From an uncultured Alphaproteobacteria bacterium (GTDB lineage Bacteria > Pseudomonadota > Alphaproteobacteria > Rhodobacterales > Rhodobacteraceae): a stretch of DNA of 64,000 nt. This document shows positions 40,152-49,153 of the stretch, piece after piece. The notes beneath the pieces are model-generated. The model saw only the letters and a list, made by a program, of their open reading frames with translations. It searched no databases and had not been told where the DNA came from. Each line of letters opens with the position of its first letter. Position 1 is the first letter of the stretch. The stretch covers positions 186,001 through 250,000 of the forward strand of contig CACGLH010000002.1 of NCBI GenBank assembly GCA_902573735.1, written 5' to 3'. Position numbers and translations under genes: made by a program.

Positions 40152-41087
40152 CTAGAAAAAGAACCCGGTCTTTATGATTAAAATTGAAATAAATAAAAGG
40201 AAAAAAGTTTCGAGAACTATTAATGTAAAGTATTTGAAGCTGATGTTTGTGAATAGTGAAAAATTTGTTTTTACACCAATTGCTGATATTGCCATCAGTA
40301 TACATAAATTAGAAAAATGATTGATTAAAGTGATGATTTTATCTGGAATACTAAATAAGTTATTTATTATACAAAAAATAAAAAACAAAATTAAAAACCA
40401 GGGAATTGAAAAAAACTTTTCATTTTCTTTTCTTGATAAAAGCAACAAAAATAAAATTAAAAAAGGTAGAATGCTTACCCTTATCATTTTAACAAAAGTA
40501 GCTATAATTCCAGTTTGTTCACTAACCGAGTATCCTGCTCCAATAACCTGAGCAACATCATGTATAGTTGAACCAATCAGAAAACCTTTTTGATTCTCGT
40601 TGGCTCCGATAAAATCAAAAATGATTGGATAAGTAATCATGGCTATTGTGGATAATAATGTTACTGAGACAATTACTAAAGATAAGTCTTTGGTTACAAT
40701 TTTATTTTTTGGTAGAATAGAAAATATTGCAATTGCGGCAGATGCACCGCAAATAGCAACTGATCCTGCGCTTAAAAGGCCAAAGTCTTTGTTTTTAAGA
40801 AGAACAAATGAAAAAAAATAACCAAATAAAATAGTTATAAAAATAAGAATGAAGATTAAAAATAAAGACGCTTCACCAAGTTGTGTAATGTTTTCAAGGC
40901 TCAATCTAAAACCTAAAAAACTAACACCTAATTTTAAAATTGGATCAGAAGCTAACCAGATACCTTTTTCAAAGGATTTATTATTTGATAGATAACTTAC
41001 TGACATCCCAATGAGAATGGCAAATAAAAGTTTAGGTGTGGAGTAATAAGAAGATAAAAATAATGAAAGCAGAAATTGATATAACAA
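40152..41087 (-). CDS. YeiH/UPF0324 family membrane protein, probably frameshifted near its start
   Basis: About ten membrane helices and the family motifs FAILIGMSVSYL, LKLGVSFLGFRLSLENI, GSVAICGASAAIAIFSILP and GSTIHDVAQVIGAGYSVSEQTG. Annotated as putative sulphate exporters; activity is little known. The listed start is a TTG with no ribosome site. In the next frame, from a TTG at 41142, the sequence NPKPYLNGLIIVISISAF resembles the usual N-terminus and joins at TPKLLFAILIGM, so a one-base insertion near 41040 is likely. Confidence 0.85.
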   Translation of the reverse strand: MLYQFLLSLFLSSYYSTPKLLFAILIGMSVSYLSNNKSFEKGIWLASDPILKLGVSFLGFRLSLENITQLGEASLFLIFILIFITILFGYFFSFVLLKNKDFGLLSAGSVAICGASAAIAIFSILPKNKIVTKDLSLVIVSVTLLSTIAMITYPIIFDFIGANENQKGFLIGSTIHDVAQVIGAGYSVSEQTGIIATFVKMIRVSILPFLILFLLLLSRKENEKFFSIPWFLILFFIFCIINNLFSIPDKIITLINHFSNLCILMAISAIGVKTNFSLFTNISFKYFTLIVLETFFLLFISILIIKTGFFF

Positions 41088-41216
41088 TAATCAATCCATT
41101 TAAATATGGTTTAGGGTTTATTTTTAAAAAAAGATTGATCAAACTACTATTTATTTTACTTAGTTGTTATAGATACATCTAGCAAAAGTATTATAAAAAA
41201 ATAATATATTAAAGAA

Positions 41217-41861
41217 ATGTCAATATTAAAAGAATCTCCTCCCATTTTTTATTCCTTTAGGAGATGTCCTTATGCAATGAGGGCTCGTTTAAGTTTAGTT
41301 ATTTCAAAAACCAGAGTTGAAATAAGGGAAGTTTACTTGAAAGAAAAACCCAAAGAATTTTTGGCTTCATCTGTATCAGCTACGGTACCTTGCATGGTTT
41401 CTCAAGAGAAGATTATAGATGAAAGCTTGGATATAATGTTATGGGTTCTAAAGAAAAACGATCCACAAAACTGGTTAAAAATGCCAAAAATAGGTTTTGA
41501 TCTTATAAAAGAAAATGACGGACCTTTTAAACATTACTTAGATAAGACAAAATACCAATCTAGATATCCAGAAATTAACCCTGAAGAAAGTAGAAAAAAA
41601 GCATCAATTTTTTTGATTAAATTAGAAAATATGATGGATAATAATTATTTATTTGGTAATTATCCGTCTTTAGCTGATATGGCTATTTTACCCTTTGTTA
41701 GACAATTTGCAAACACAGATTTTGAGTGGTTTGAAAAACAAAATTGGCCAAATGTAAAAAAGTGGTTGAACACATTTATTAGTTCTGAGATTTTTAATCG
41801 CATTCAAATTAAATATGATAAGTGGAGTAATTTATCAAAACCACAATTTTTTCCAAATTAA
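41217..41861 (+). CDS. Glutathione S-transferase family protein
   Basis: Thioredoxin-fold N-terminal domain with FYSFRRCPYAMRARLSLVISKTRVE and the cis-proline segment TVPCMV, then a helical C-terminal domain (FGNYPSLADMAILPFVRQFAN). The CPYAMR motif fits omega/beta-like classes using a cysteine. The 214 residues are normal. It is alone on the plus strand before the aldehyde dehydrogenase, with about 145 bases between them, so it may not be in one operon with it. Confidence 0.92.
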   Translation: MSILKESPPIFYSFRRCPYAMRARLSLVISKTRVEIREVYLKEKPKEFLASSVSATVPCMVSQEKIIDESLDIMLWVLKKNDPQNWLKMPKIGFDLIKENDGPFKHYLDKTKYQSRYPEINPEESRKKASIFLIKLENMMDNNYLFGNYPSLADMAILPFVRQFANTDFEWFEKQNWPNVKKWLNTFISSEIFNRIQIKYDKWSNLSKPQFFPN

Positions 41862-42007
41862 TTAGTTTGTTGAAATTATATTTAATTTTTTAAGCTTGAA
41901 TCATATCCAAACTCTTATGGGATATTTAATAATAAAATTCTTATGAAACTTTAAATTATTCTTAATAATTATTATTTAATGTCTGTAATTTTGATGGAGG
42001 TTTAAAA

Positions 42008-43429
42008 ATGGAAGATTTAAAAAAATTTTTTATAGACGGAAAATGGATCATACCAAATTCTACAAACATATTTCCTGTGATTGACCCATCTAATGAAAAG
42101 TTTTTTGCAGAAATAATTTTGGGCAACGATAAAGATGTAGACGCTGCTGTTTATGCTGCAAAAAAAGCTTTCAAAATATTTTCCAGTTTTTCAAAGGGTG
42201 ATAGATTAAAGCTATTAGAAAATCTACTTTCGGTTATGGAAAAAAGATTTGAAGATTTAGCCAAATCAATGACGAAAGAAATGGGAGCACCAATTAAATT
42301 TTCAAGAAACTCTCAAGCTGACAGTGGTTTAGGTCATTTAAAAGGTTTTATTCAATCATTAAAGAAGCAATCAGAGAGAGAGGTCATCTCTAATGGAGAT
42401 ATATTGGTTCGTGAACCAATTGGGGTTTGTGCATTAATTACACCTTGGAACTGGCCCATAAATCAAATTACACTTAAAGTTATACCCGCATTAGCTGTTG
42501 GCTGTACATGTATATTAAAACCTTCTGAACATACTCCATTATCTGCTAAAATATTTTCTGAAATTATAGAAGAGGCAGGTTACCCACCTGGTGTTTTTAA
42601 TTTAATAAATGGTGATGGTCCAACGGTAGGTACATTACTTTCTAAACATAAAGATGTAGATATGGTCTCATTTACAGGTTCAACTCGAGCAGGGGTCTTA
42701 GTTTCAAAGAACGCTGCAGATTCAGTAAAAAGAGTTACTTTAGAATTAGGGGGTAAATCTCCAAACCTTGTTTTTTCAGATTGTAATTTAGAAGAAAGAG
42801 TTAATGAATCTGTTTTAGAATGTTTTTCTAATTCAGGTCAGTCATGTGATGCTCCTACTAGATTAATTGTAGAAAGAAAATGTTATAATGAAGTTTTAAA
42901 AATCGCAGAAAATGCTGCAAAAAATCAAAAAGTTGATGATCCACACAAAGATGGAGATCATATAGGACCGTTATTTGATAAAATACAATTTGATCGTGTA
43001 CAAAATATGATTCAATTAGGAATCAATGAGGGTGCAAAACTGCTAATTGGGGGATTAGGTAAACCAGATGGTTTTGATAAAGGATGGTATGTAAAGCCAA
43101 CTATTTTTTATGATGTTCATAATAAAATGCAGATTGCTAGAGAAGAAATATTTGGGCCAGTTTTGGTAATAATTCCTTTTGAGGACGAAAAAGAGGCTAT
43201 AGAAATTGCAAATGATACACCTTATGGTCTAGCTTCATATTTGCAGACTGGAGATACTGAAAGAGCAGAAAGAGTTGCATCCAAATTAAGGGCTGGATCT
43301 GTACATATTAATGGAGGATCCCTTAATTATGGTTCTCCATTTGGTGGATACAAACAGTCAGGAAATGGAAGAGAGGGTGGTGATTTAGGATTGGAGGATT
43401 TTCAAGAATTTAAAACATTACATTTTTGA
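42008..43429 (+). CDS. NAD(P)-dependent aldehyde dehydrogenase
   Basis: ALDH superfamily member of 473 residues. ITPWNWPINQ and KPSEHTPLSA bind the cofactor, SFTGSTRAG follows, the general-base glutamate is in TLELGGKSPN, and the catalytic cysteine is in FSNSGQSCDAP. A GGAGG ribosome site is 8 bases upstream. Substrate cannot be told; the convergent neighbour operon handles organic acids, but no direct link is shown. Confidence 0.94.
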   Translation: MEDLKKFFIDGKWIIPNSTNIFPVIDPSNEKFFAEIILGNDKDVDAAVYAAKKAFKIFSSFSKGDRLKLLENLLSVMEKRFEDLAKSMTKEMGAPIKFSRNSQADSGLGHLKGFIQSLKKQSEREVISNGDILVREPIGVCALITPWNWPINQITLKVIPALAVGCTCILKPSEHTPLSAKIFSEIIEEAGYPPGVFNLINGDGPTVGTLLSKHKDVDMVSFTGSTRAGVLVSKNAADSVKRVTLELGGKSPNLVFSDCNLEERVNESVLECFSNSGQSCDAPTRLIVERKCYNEVLKIAENAAKNQKVDDPHKDGDHIGPLFDKIQFDRVQNMIQLGINEGAKLLIGGLGKPDGFDKGWYVKPTIFYDVHNKMQIAREEIFGPVLVIIPFEDEKEAIEIANDTPYGLASYLQTGDTERAERVASKLRAGSVHINGGSLNYGSPFGGYKQSGNGREGGDLGLEDFQEFKTLHF

Positions 43430-43433
43430 TAAA

Positions 43434-44471
43434 TTATTTTATTCTAAAAATTAGAAAAGGAACAAAAAAAGTTAAAAAAATAATTCTTATCACATGGTGT
43501 ATTGCTACATAAGTTGGATCTGCATTAACTATACTTCCCATTGCAATCATTGTTTCTAATCCGCCAGGAGCAAAGGCTATTATTGCATCGACTAATTCAA
43601 TATTTGTAATTTTTGATGTAAGGAATGCAAAAAATAAAGAAAATAATGCCCCTACTAAAGTTAGTGAAAATCCACCGATAAATGAAGTTTTCAATAATTT
43701 TAAATCTACAGAAACAAACCTGGCGCCTATTACAACTCCAAGAGTAATAAAAGCAAAAATAGAAAAAACAGGATTCATTAACCCTTCTGTAATACCACTG
43801 CCATGACTAAATGTTGTACAGATCATTCCACCCATTAGAAATGGAGCTGGAACTTTAGTATTCATTATTGCAAGTCCAATTAACAATGAAAAAATAATAA
43901 TTAAGATTAATTGTATGAAGGATATAGTATTTTCATTTAATTCAAAATTATTAGAGATTTCAGTATCAGAAGTTATAACAACTAATATGGGTGTAAGCAA
44001 AGTTAGGCTAAGAACTCTGATTGACTGAATTATTGCAATTTTGGGAGTATTTGTTTTGATATCATTGCTAATGCTTAATACAAAACTTAAATGACCAGGA
44101 GAAGATGCTAATATGGAAGTTTTTTTGTCCAATGAATAATAGGACAAAAAAAGCATTCCAAATAAAGTGATTAGAATGACTGTAGAAACCATCATTAATA
44201 AACTTATTGGCCAAGTGGAAATTTGAGCTAATGAATTTGGTGTAATATTTGAACCGATCGTTATACCAATAATTGCAAACCCAAAATTTCTAAGGAAAAT
44301 TGGAATTGAGAACTTTAATCCTAGGATCGCACTAATGGAGCAAATTATGGTAGGACCTAGAAGAAATGGCGCTGGTAATTTCATTTGCCATGCCAAAAAA
44401 GCTCCCAAAGATCCTAGTATAATAGATACAATTAATTCAATTGTAGACTTTTTATTTCTTGATGAAAGCAT
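43434..44471 (-). CDS. AbrB family membrane protein
   Basis: Duplicated AbrB-type domain: about ten hydrophobic helices with two related halves, marked by LGAFLAWQMKLPAPFLLGPTII and MNTKVPAPFLMGGMICTT, and the ending FAPGGLETMIAMGSIVNADPTYVAIHHVIRI. Annotated as AbrB or putative ammonia monooxygenase, but a transport role is more likely from the topology. It is the last gene of the tctCBA-AtuA-DUF4387 operon and starts at the stop of the small gene before it. Confidence 0.88.
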   Translation of the reverse strand: MLSSRNKKSTIELIVSIILGSLGAFLAWQMKLPAPFLLGPTIICSISAILGLKFSIPIFLRNFGFAIIGITIGSNITPNSLAQISTWPISLLMMVSTVILITLFGMLFLSYYSLDKKTSILASSPGHLSFVLSISNDIKTNTPKIAIIQSIRVLSLTLLTPILVVITSDTEISNNFELNENTISFIQLILIIIFSLLIGLAIMNTKVPAPFLMGGMICTTFSHGSGITEGLMNPVFSIFAFITLGVVIGARFVSVDLKLLKTSFIGGFSLTLVGALFSLFFAFLTSKITNIELVDAIIAFAPGGLETMIAMGSIVNADPTYVAIHHVIRIIFLTFFVPFLIFRIK

Positions 44472-44770
44472 TATTTTATTTTTAATTCCTCTAAAATAAT
44501 ACCAAAGGATGCACCATGAAGGTCCCTATCTTTTGAAGATCCTTGGATATTAGGTCTTGGAATAGTTATTTTGACTATAAATAAGTCTTTTATTGGGAAA
44601 ATTTCTATTTGTTTTTTTGGTATTTTATATAGTCTCGAAATTTCAATTTTTGTTATTTTTTGAATTATTGTTTCAAATGTCTTTCTATTTGAACAAAAAA
44701 TATCGATTGTTAATAAAAATGGCCCTGCATTTTTACTTCTAATTTTTTTTACTAACTCTTTTAATCTCAT
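44471..44770 (-). CDS. DUF4387-like small protein, partner of the AtuA-family protein
   Basis: Ninety-nine residues with VKKIRSKNAGPFLLTIDIFC, IPRPNIQGSSKDRDLHGASFG and a short C-terminus, matching the small DUF4387/AtuA-like family that accompanies DUF1446 proteins. It overlaps the AtuA-family stop by 4 bases, so the two are probably translated together and may form a complex. Biochemical function is unknown. Confidence 0.8.
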   Translation of the reverse strand: MRLKELVKKIRSKNAGPFLLTIDIFCSNRKTFETIIQKITKIEISRLYKIPKKQIEIFPIKDLFIVKITIPRPNIQGSSKDRDLHGASFGIILEELKIK

Positions 44771-46122
44771 ATTGAATATTTTTCTAATTTAAAAATATCC
44801 ATAGGATTTTTTACACTTATAACATGATTTAAACAAAATGCGTATTTTTTGCCAATATTGAATGAAGGTGGAGACAATGGAAAAGAAAAGGTTGGTAACT
44901 CAGTTTTTTTAAATAGTGAATGGTGCAATAATAAAGGATTGAGAATTTTACTTATTTCTTCACATTCGTATTGTTTTTTTGCTGTTACTACAACTAAGAC
45001 CCCTATTTCATTTGGTTCCACGGTTTTTCTTTCCAACGAACCTAAAGTTGCATTTTTCCCAACAAATCTAAATTGTATTTTGTAATTTTTCTTCTTTAAT
45101 GATAAGGAACTATCAACAATCTTTTTTACTTTATTTTCGACTTGTTTTGACCATTTTTTAATACTCTTGACGTAAGTTTCATCTCTTATCAAAACTATTG
45201 AAATGGATTGGTATCCTTCAACATATGTCCCTTCTAGTTTGATCTTATAATTATTGTCCTTTACCCAATTAGCTCCAGTAACATATACTGAACCATCCTT
45301 TTGTTTTTCATAAATTGCTTTTTTAACATCTAGATGTCCTCCAGGTTCAATCAAAGTGAAAGGGTTTGAATTTTCATAAACCATATGAGCAGATACTGTA
45401 AAAGGTGTTACCTTGGTGTTATTGCTAACTGGTTTAATAAAAAAACCATTTTTTTTAAAGGAAATAAGGATAACACCTGATCTAGGATTTGTGGTACAGA
45501 AAGCTCCACATTCCCCTATTTTACCAGCATGCCAGGCGATTGCTTTGTCAACACCTTTCATAATAGGGAGGCTTGCAATTAAGGATGCATCGGTAGATCT
45601 TCCACAAATTATGATATCTGCTTTGGTATTTATTGCTTCTGTAATTTGTTCAACACCAGCAAGGCCTACAATATTTGTACAATTTATAATTTTTTTTGAG
45701 GAAATTTTAGGGGCATTATTTAAGGGGGAAAGATTTTTACTTAAAAAAGCTTTATTAATATTTTTTTTTGATTGAGAGCATTTTAATAAGGTAATTTTTA
45801 TATTTTGATTTAATTCTTTAGCTAATTCTTTAGTAATTTCTAAAAACCAATCAACTGTTTTATCCGTTCCACAAGTTCCAGCGCTTCCAATTAATAAGGG
45901 AATTTTTAATTTTTCCCTAGCTACCATTAATGTCTTCCATTCAGATTTAGTAGAAGATCTTGAATATTTAGATTTTCCTTTTCCAAGGTAAGCAGGACCA
46001 GAGTCAGTTGATCCACCATCTACTACTATGATATCTGGTTTTTCTTTTAAGCCCCTTTCTAATGCTTTCTTACAATAAGTAATTCCTAAAGCACCAGTAG
46101 GAACTAAAACCTTTACATTCAT
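44767..46122 (-). CDS. AtuA-family (DUF1446) protein
   Basis: About 451 residues from the ATG at 46122 (the ORF track uses a TTG four codons before). It has the family pattern KVLVPTGALG, DIIVVDGGSTDSGPAYLG, SAGTCGTDKTVDWF, ADIIICGRSTDASL and GECGAFCTTNPRSGV. AtuA is required for acyclic terpene use in Pseudomonas, but most family members with a DUF4387 partner have no assigned reaction. It lies downstream of a TTT transporter, suggesting action on an imported carboxylate. Confidence 0.88.
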   Translation of the reverse strand: MNVKVLVPTGALGITYCKKALERGLKEKPDIIVVDGGSTDSGPAYLGKGKSKYSRSSTKSEWKTLMVAREKLKIPLLIGSAGTCGTDKTVDWFLEITKELAKELNQNIKITLLKCSQSKKNINKAFLSKNLSPLNNAPKISSKKIINCTNIVGLAGVEQITEAINTKADIIICGRSTDASLIASLPIMKGVDKAIAWHAGKIGECGAFCTTNPRSGVILISFKKNGFFIKPVSNNTKVTPFTVSAHMVYENSNPFTLIEPGGHLDVKKAIYEKQKDGSVYVTGANWVKDNNYKIKLEGTYVEGYQSISIVLIRDETYVKSIKKWSKQVENKVKKIVDSSLSLKKKNYKIQFRFVGKNATLGSLERKTVEPNEIGVLVVVTAKKQYECEEISKILNPLLLHHSLFKKTELPTFSFPLSPPSFNIGKKYAFCLNHVISVKNPMDIFKLEKYSI

Positions 46123-46126
46123 TGTA

Positions 46127-47629
46127 CTATCCAATTGGTGTTGGTTTTTTTAGATAAGATCTTAAAAAAATTGGTGCAATAAAACCTATAAAGGCTGCAA
46201 TCCACAATCCTACCGAAATATAAGAATTAAATAGATAGGTCCAGTCACCATTGGATAAAACCATTGCTCTTCTTAAACTTACTTCCATGTGTCCTCCAAG
46301 CAAAATTCCAAGTATAACAGGAACTGCAGGTATTTTTAATTTTCGTAAGGTAAAACCTAAAACACCAAACCCTATCATTAGTAAAAGATCAAAATAGCTT
46401 CCAGATAAGGAATAAATTCCAACAAAAGAAACCATAGCTACTCCAGGCAGTAAAAATGATGCTGGTACTTGAAGAATTTTTGTAAATACTTTTACTAAAG
46501 GAACATTCAAAATTAATAAAACAAAGTTAGCTATTAATAGTGTTGCTATTAAACCCCAAACCACCTCTGGTCTTTCATTAAAAAGGAGTGGTCCTGGTGT
46601 TATGTTTAATGTCATCAATAAAGCAAGTAAAACAGCAGTTGTTCCAGAACCAGGTACTCCTAAAGTTAACATTGGAACAAGTGCACCTCCAGCAGCGGCA
46701 TTATTTCCAGCTTCTGGAGCAGCTACGCCTCTAATATCCCCTGTTCCAAAAGTCTTTTTTTCTTTAGCTAAAGATTTTTCACTCATATAAGCAAGAAAAC
46801 TACCTAAAGAAGCTCCTGCTCCAGGAAGAACTCCTGCTATAAAGCCAACAGTAGTTGCTCTTAGCATTGTCCATTTGGTCGCCAATATATCTTTTATAGG
46901 AATTGAGATTTTTCCTAGTTTTACTCCAATAGCGGAGTCTTTTCCTCTACTTTCGATAAAAACAAATATTTCAGTAACTGCAAAAAGACCAACAATTGCT
47001 ACTAAAAAATCCACACCATCATATAAATGAAGGTTTCCTCCAGTAAATCTTGTCATTCCAGTTGAATTATCTACACCTATCATTGAAATGCCTAATCCTA
47101 AGCATACTGCAATTGCTGATTTTGCTTGGTTTTCAGCGCCTATTCCTCCAAGTGTACAAAATGCTAGAAGATATAATGCAAAGTATTCAGCTGGGCCAAA
47201 ATAAAACGCGACTCTTGCTAAGATTGGTGCTAAAAGCATTAGTCCTATTGTAGCGAGAAAAGCTCCGACAAAAGACGATACACCCGAAAGTACCAGGGCA
47301 TCACCAGCTCTTCCTTTTTTTGCCATTGGATAACCGTCAAGAGTTGTCATCATAGCAGGTTCATCACCAGGTATATTTAAGAGAATCGACGATATTCTTC
47401 CTCCATACATGGCTCCATAATACACACTAGTCATGAGAACGAGAGCTTGTGTTGCATCTAACTCTAAGGTAAAGGCAAGAGGTATGAGTATTGCTACGCC
47501 ATTGGAAGGTCCAAGTCCTGGTAAAGCCCCAATAATTGTTCCAAGAATGCACCCTATTATAGCTAAGCTAAGAGTAGTTAATGTAAGTGCAATACCAAAA
47601 CCAAGAGCTAAATTTTGAAAAAGTTCCAT
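46127..47629 (-). CDS. tctA: Tripartite tricarboxylate transporter large permease TctA
   Basis: About 12 membrane helices over 500 residues. The duplicated motif GTIIGALPGLGPSNGVAILIP near the N-terminus and GVLPGAGASLGSFLAYMSEK in the middle are the TctA signature. The ATG at 47629 is preferred; a TTG two codons earlier is possible. With tctB and tctC it forms a binding-protein-dependent secondary carrier for a di- or tricarboxylate. It overlaps the AtuA-family gene region. Confidence 0.95.
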   Translation of the reverse strand: MELFQNLALGFGIALTLTTLSLAIIGCILGTIIGALPGLGPSNGVAILIPLAFTLELDATQALVLMTSVYYGAMYGGRISSILLNIPGDEPAMMTTLDGYPMAKKGRAGDALVLSGVSSFVGAFLATIGLMLLAPILARVAFYFGPAEYFALYLLAFCTLGGIGAENQAKSAIAVCLGLGISMIGVDNSTGMTRFTGGNLHLYDGVDFLVAIVGLFAVTEIFVFIESRGKDSAIGVKLGKISIPIKDILATKWTMLRATTVGFIAGVLPGAGASLGSFLAYMSEKSLAKEKKTFGTGDIRGVAAPEAGNNAAAGGALVPMLTLGVPGSGTTAVLLALLMTLNITPGPLLFNERPEVVWGLIATLLIANFVLLILNVPLVKVFTKILQVPASFLLPGVAMVSFVGIYSLSGSYFDLLLMIGFGVLGFTLRKLKIPAVPVILGILLGGHMEVSLRRAMVLSNGDWTYLFNSYISVGLWIAAFIGFIAPIFLRSYLKKPTPIG

Positions 47630-47635
47630 TTGCAA

Positions 47636-48073
47636 TTAACCTAAAAGAAATTTTGGGAAAGGAAAAAGACTCAGTCCTAATCCAAATTTAAATATTGTGA
47701 ATAACGATAAAGATAAGATTAAACCAGTTGCTGATGATTTAAAAATACTGGGTTGTATTAAGTAGGATAAAGCAGCAGATGCCAATGCTGTAGGTAAAAG
47801 GAAACCAAATGTTTTTAATGAAAAAGCATATAAGATTAAAACAATTAAAGCTGTAAATAATTTAATTAAAGTTTTAACATTTGGCCACAATGGGTCTTTA
47901 TCTGGTTTTATTATCATTGTTATTGAACAAATCAAAGCAGCACCAGAAACTATAAAAGGAAAGTTTTTGGGTCCTAAAGGGTCAGCAAAAAAGGGTGATT
48001 CCAACTGGGTAGCACTGACAAAAAATGTCAGTGCTAATATAGTTAAAGTAGAGCCGAATATTCGGTCTGACAC
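47636..48073 (-). CDS. tctB: Tripartite tricarboxylate transporter small permease TctB
   Basis: Four membrane helices over 145 residues with the TctB patterns FFADPLGPKNFPFIVSGAAL and AFSLKTFGFLLPTALASAALSYLI. It starts with GTG sharing one base with the tctC stop (taGTG), and tctA follows within a few bases, so the three are co-translated. Confidence 0.9.
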   Translation of the reverse strand: MSDRIFGSTLTILALTFFVSATQLESPFFADPLGPKNFPFIVSGAALICSITMIIKPDKDPLWPNVKTLIKLFTALIVLILYAFSLKTFGFLLPTALASAALSYLIQPSIFKSSATGLILSLSLFTIFKFGLGLSLFPFPKFLLG

Positions 48074-49038
48074 TATTTCATTACACCAAGTTCTTTGGAT
48101 AAAGCTTGGACTTCAGCCATAACTCCAACAACATAATCTTGGAAGTTTGGACCAACTTTATTAAATGGTGCTAATCCGTTGGCTTCCATGGCCTTTTTCC
48201 ACTCTGCGGAATCACCAACTTTTCTGAGGGCCTCAGTCCATTTTTTATATGAAGCATCAGATGCACCTTTCGGAGTATACAAACCTCTCCAATTAACAGC
48301 AACTACATCAATTCCCTGTTCTTTGGCAGTAGGAATATCTTCAAAACCAGGAATTCTTTCGTCTGTAAATGAAGCAAGTACTCTTACATCACCAGATTTG
48401 ATAAACCCAACAACCCCGGAAATATCACCAGTCATAGCAGCGGTAAAACCACCTACTGTTTGAGTAATAGCGTCAGCATCTCCATCAACACCAATATATT
48501 TAACCTTAGCAATATCGGTAAACCCTTTTTTTCCTAAAGCCATTAATACTTTTAAGTGATCAAAACCACCTGCAGCAGATCCCCCAGCAAAAGCATGATT
48601 TGCAGGATCTGCAATAACAGCATCAAGTAAGTCATTTAAATTTTTATAAGGTGAGTCTGCAGCTACTACTATAACTCCAGGGTCTGCACCAATAGCGCCA
48701 AGAAAACGTACTTGATCATAGGTCATTCCAGAATAGGCATTCTGCGCTAACCTTGTGGCTGTTGCAGAAGAAGCAGCTACTATTAAGTTGTCATCTGTAT
48801 TTCTTTCATTTACTACATGACCGTAGGCTAAGCCTCCGCCTCCACCTGCCATATTAGTTACCTGAATAGGTGAATCATAAGCACCAATATCATACATAAT
48901 TTTTGTAATAGTTCTGCAAGTAAAGTCCCAGCCACCACCTGGATTTGCTGGTGCTATACATTCAGCTGAAAACAAACTTGTAGCTGCAAAGAATGTAACT
49001 GACAATCCAGCAGCAAAAGATTTAATTTTTTTGATCAT
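48073..49038 (-). CDS. tctC: Tripartite tricarboxylate transporter substrate-binding protein TctC
   Basis: Periplasmic binding protein of the Bug family, 321 residues: signal peptide (SFAAGLSVTFFAATSLFSAE), then CIAPANPGGGWDFTCRTI, the ligand loop typical of Bug proteins, and FAGGSAAGGFDHLKVLMAL. A strong AGGAGG-type ribosome site precedes the ATG. It is the first gene of the six-gene tctCBA-AtuA-DUF4387-AbrB operon. Substrate (citrate, tartrate, other) is not predictable from the sequence. Confidence 0.94.
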   Translation of the reverse strand: MIKKIKSFAAGLSVTFFAATSLFSAECIAPANPGGGWDFTCRTITKIMYDIGAYDSPIQVTNMAGGGGGLAYGHVVNERNTDDNLIVAASSATATRLAQNAYSGMTYDQVRFLGAIGADPGVIVVAADSPYKNLNDLLDAVIADPANHAFAGGSAAGGFDHLKVLMALGKKGFTDIAKVKYIGVDGDADAITQTVGGFTAAMTGDISGVVGFIKSGDVRVLASFTDERIPGFEDIPTAKEQGIDVVAVNWRGLYTPKGASDASYKKWTEALRKVGDSAEWKKAMEANGLAPFNKVGPNFQDYVVGVMAEVQALSKELGVMK

Positions 49039-49153
49039 ATTTTCCTCCTAAATATGATTAGTTTAATTTATTGAGAAACAAGCAATCTCAGCTGTGAGGA
49101 TAGGCATCCTGAAAAAAAAATACAAGTATTCAATTAATGAAAAATCTCTAAAT

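Noticed and set aside
49097-49110. AGGAT/ATCCT hairpin downstream of the GH1 gene
   Set aside because: The stem is only 5 bp, and on the GH1 strand the T-run precedes rather than follows it, so it is not a normal terminator.
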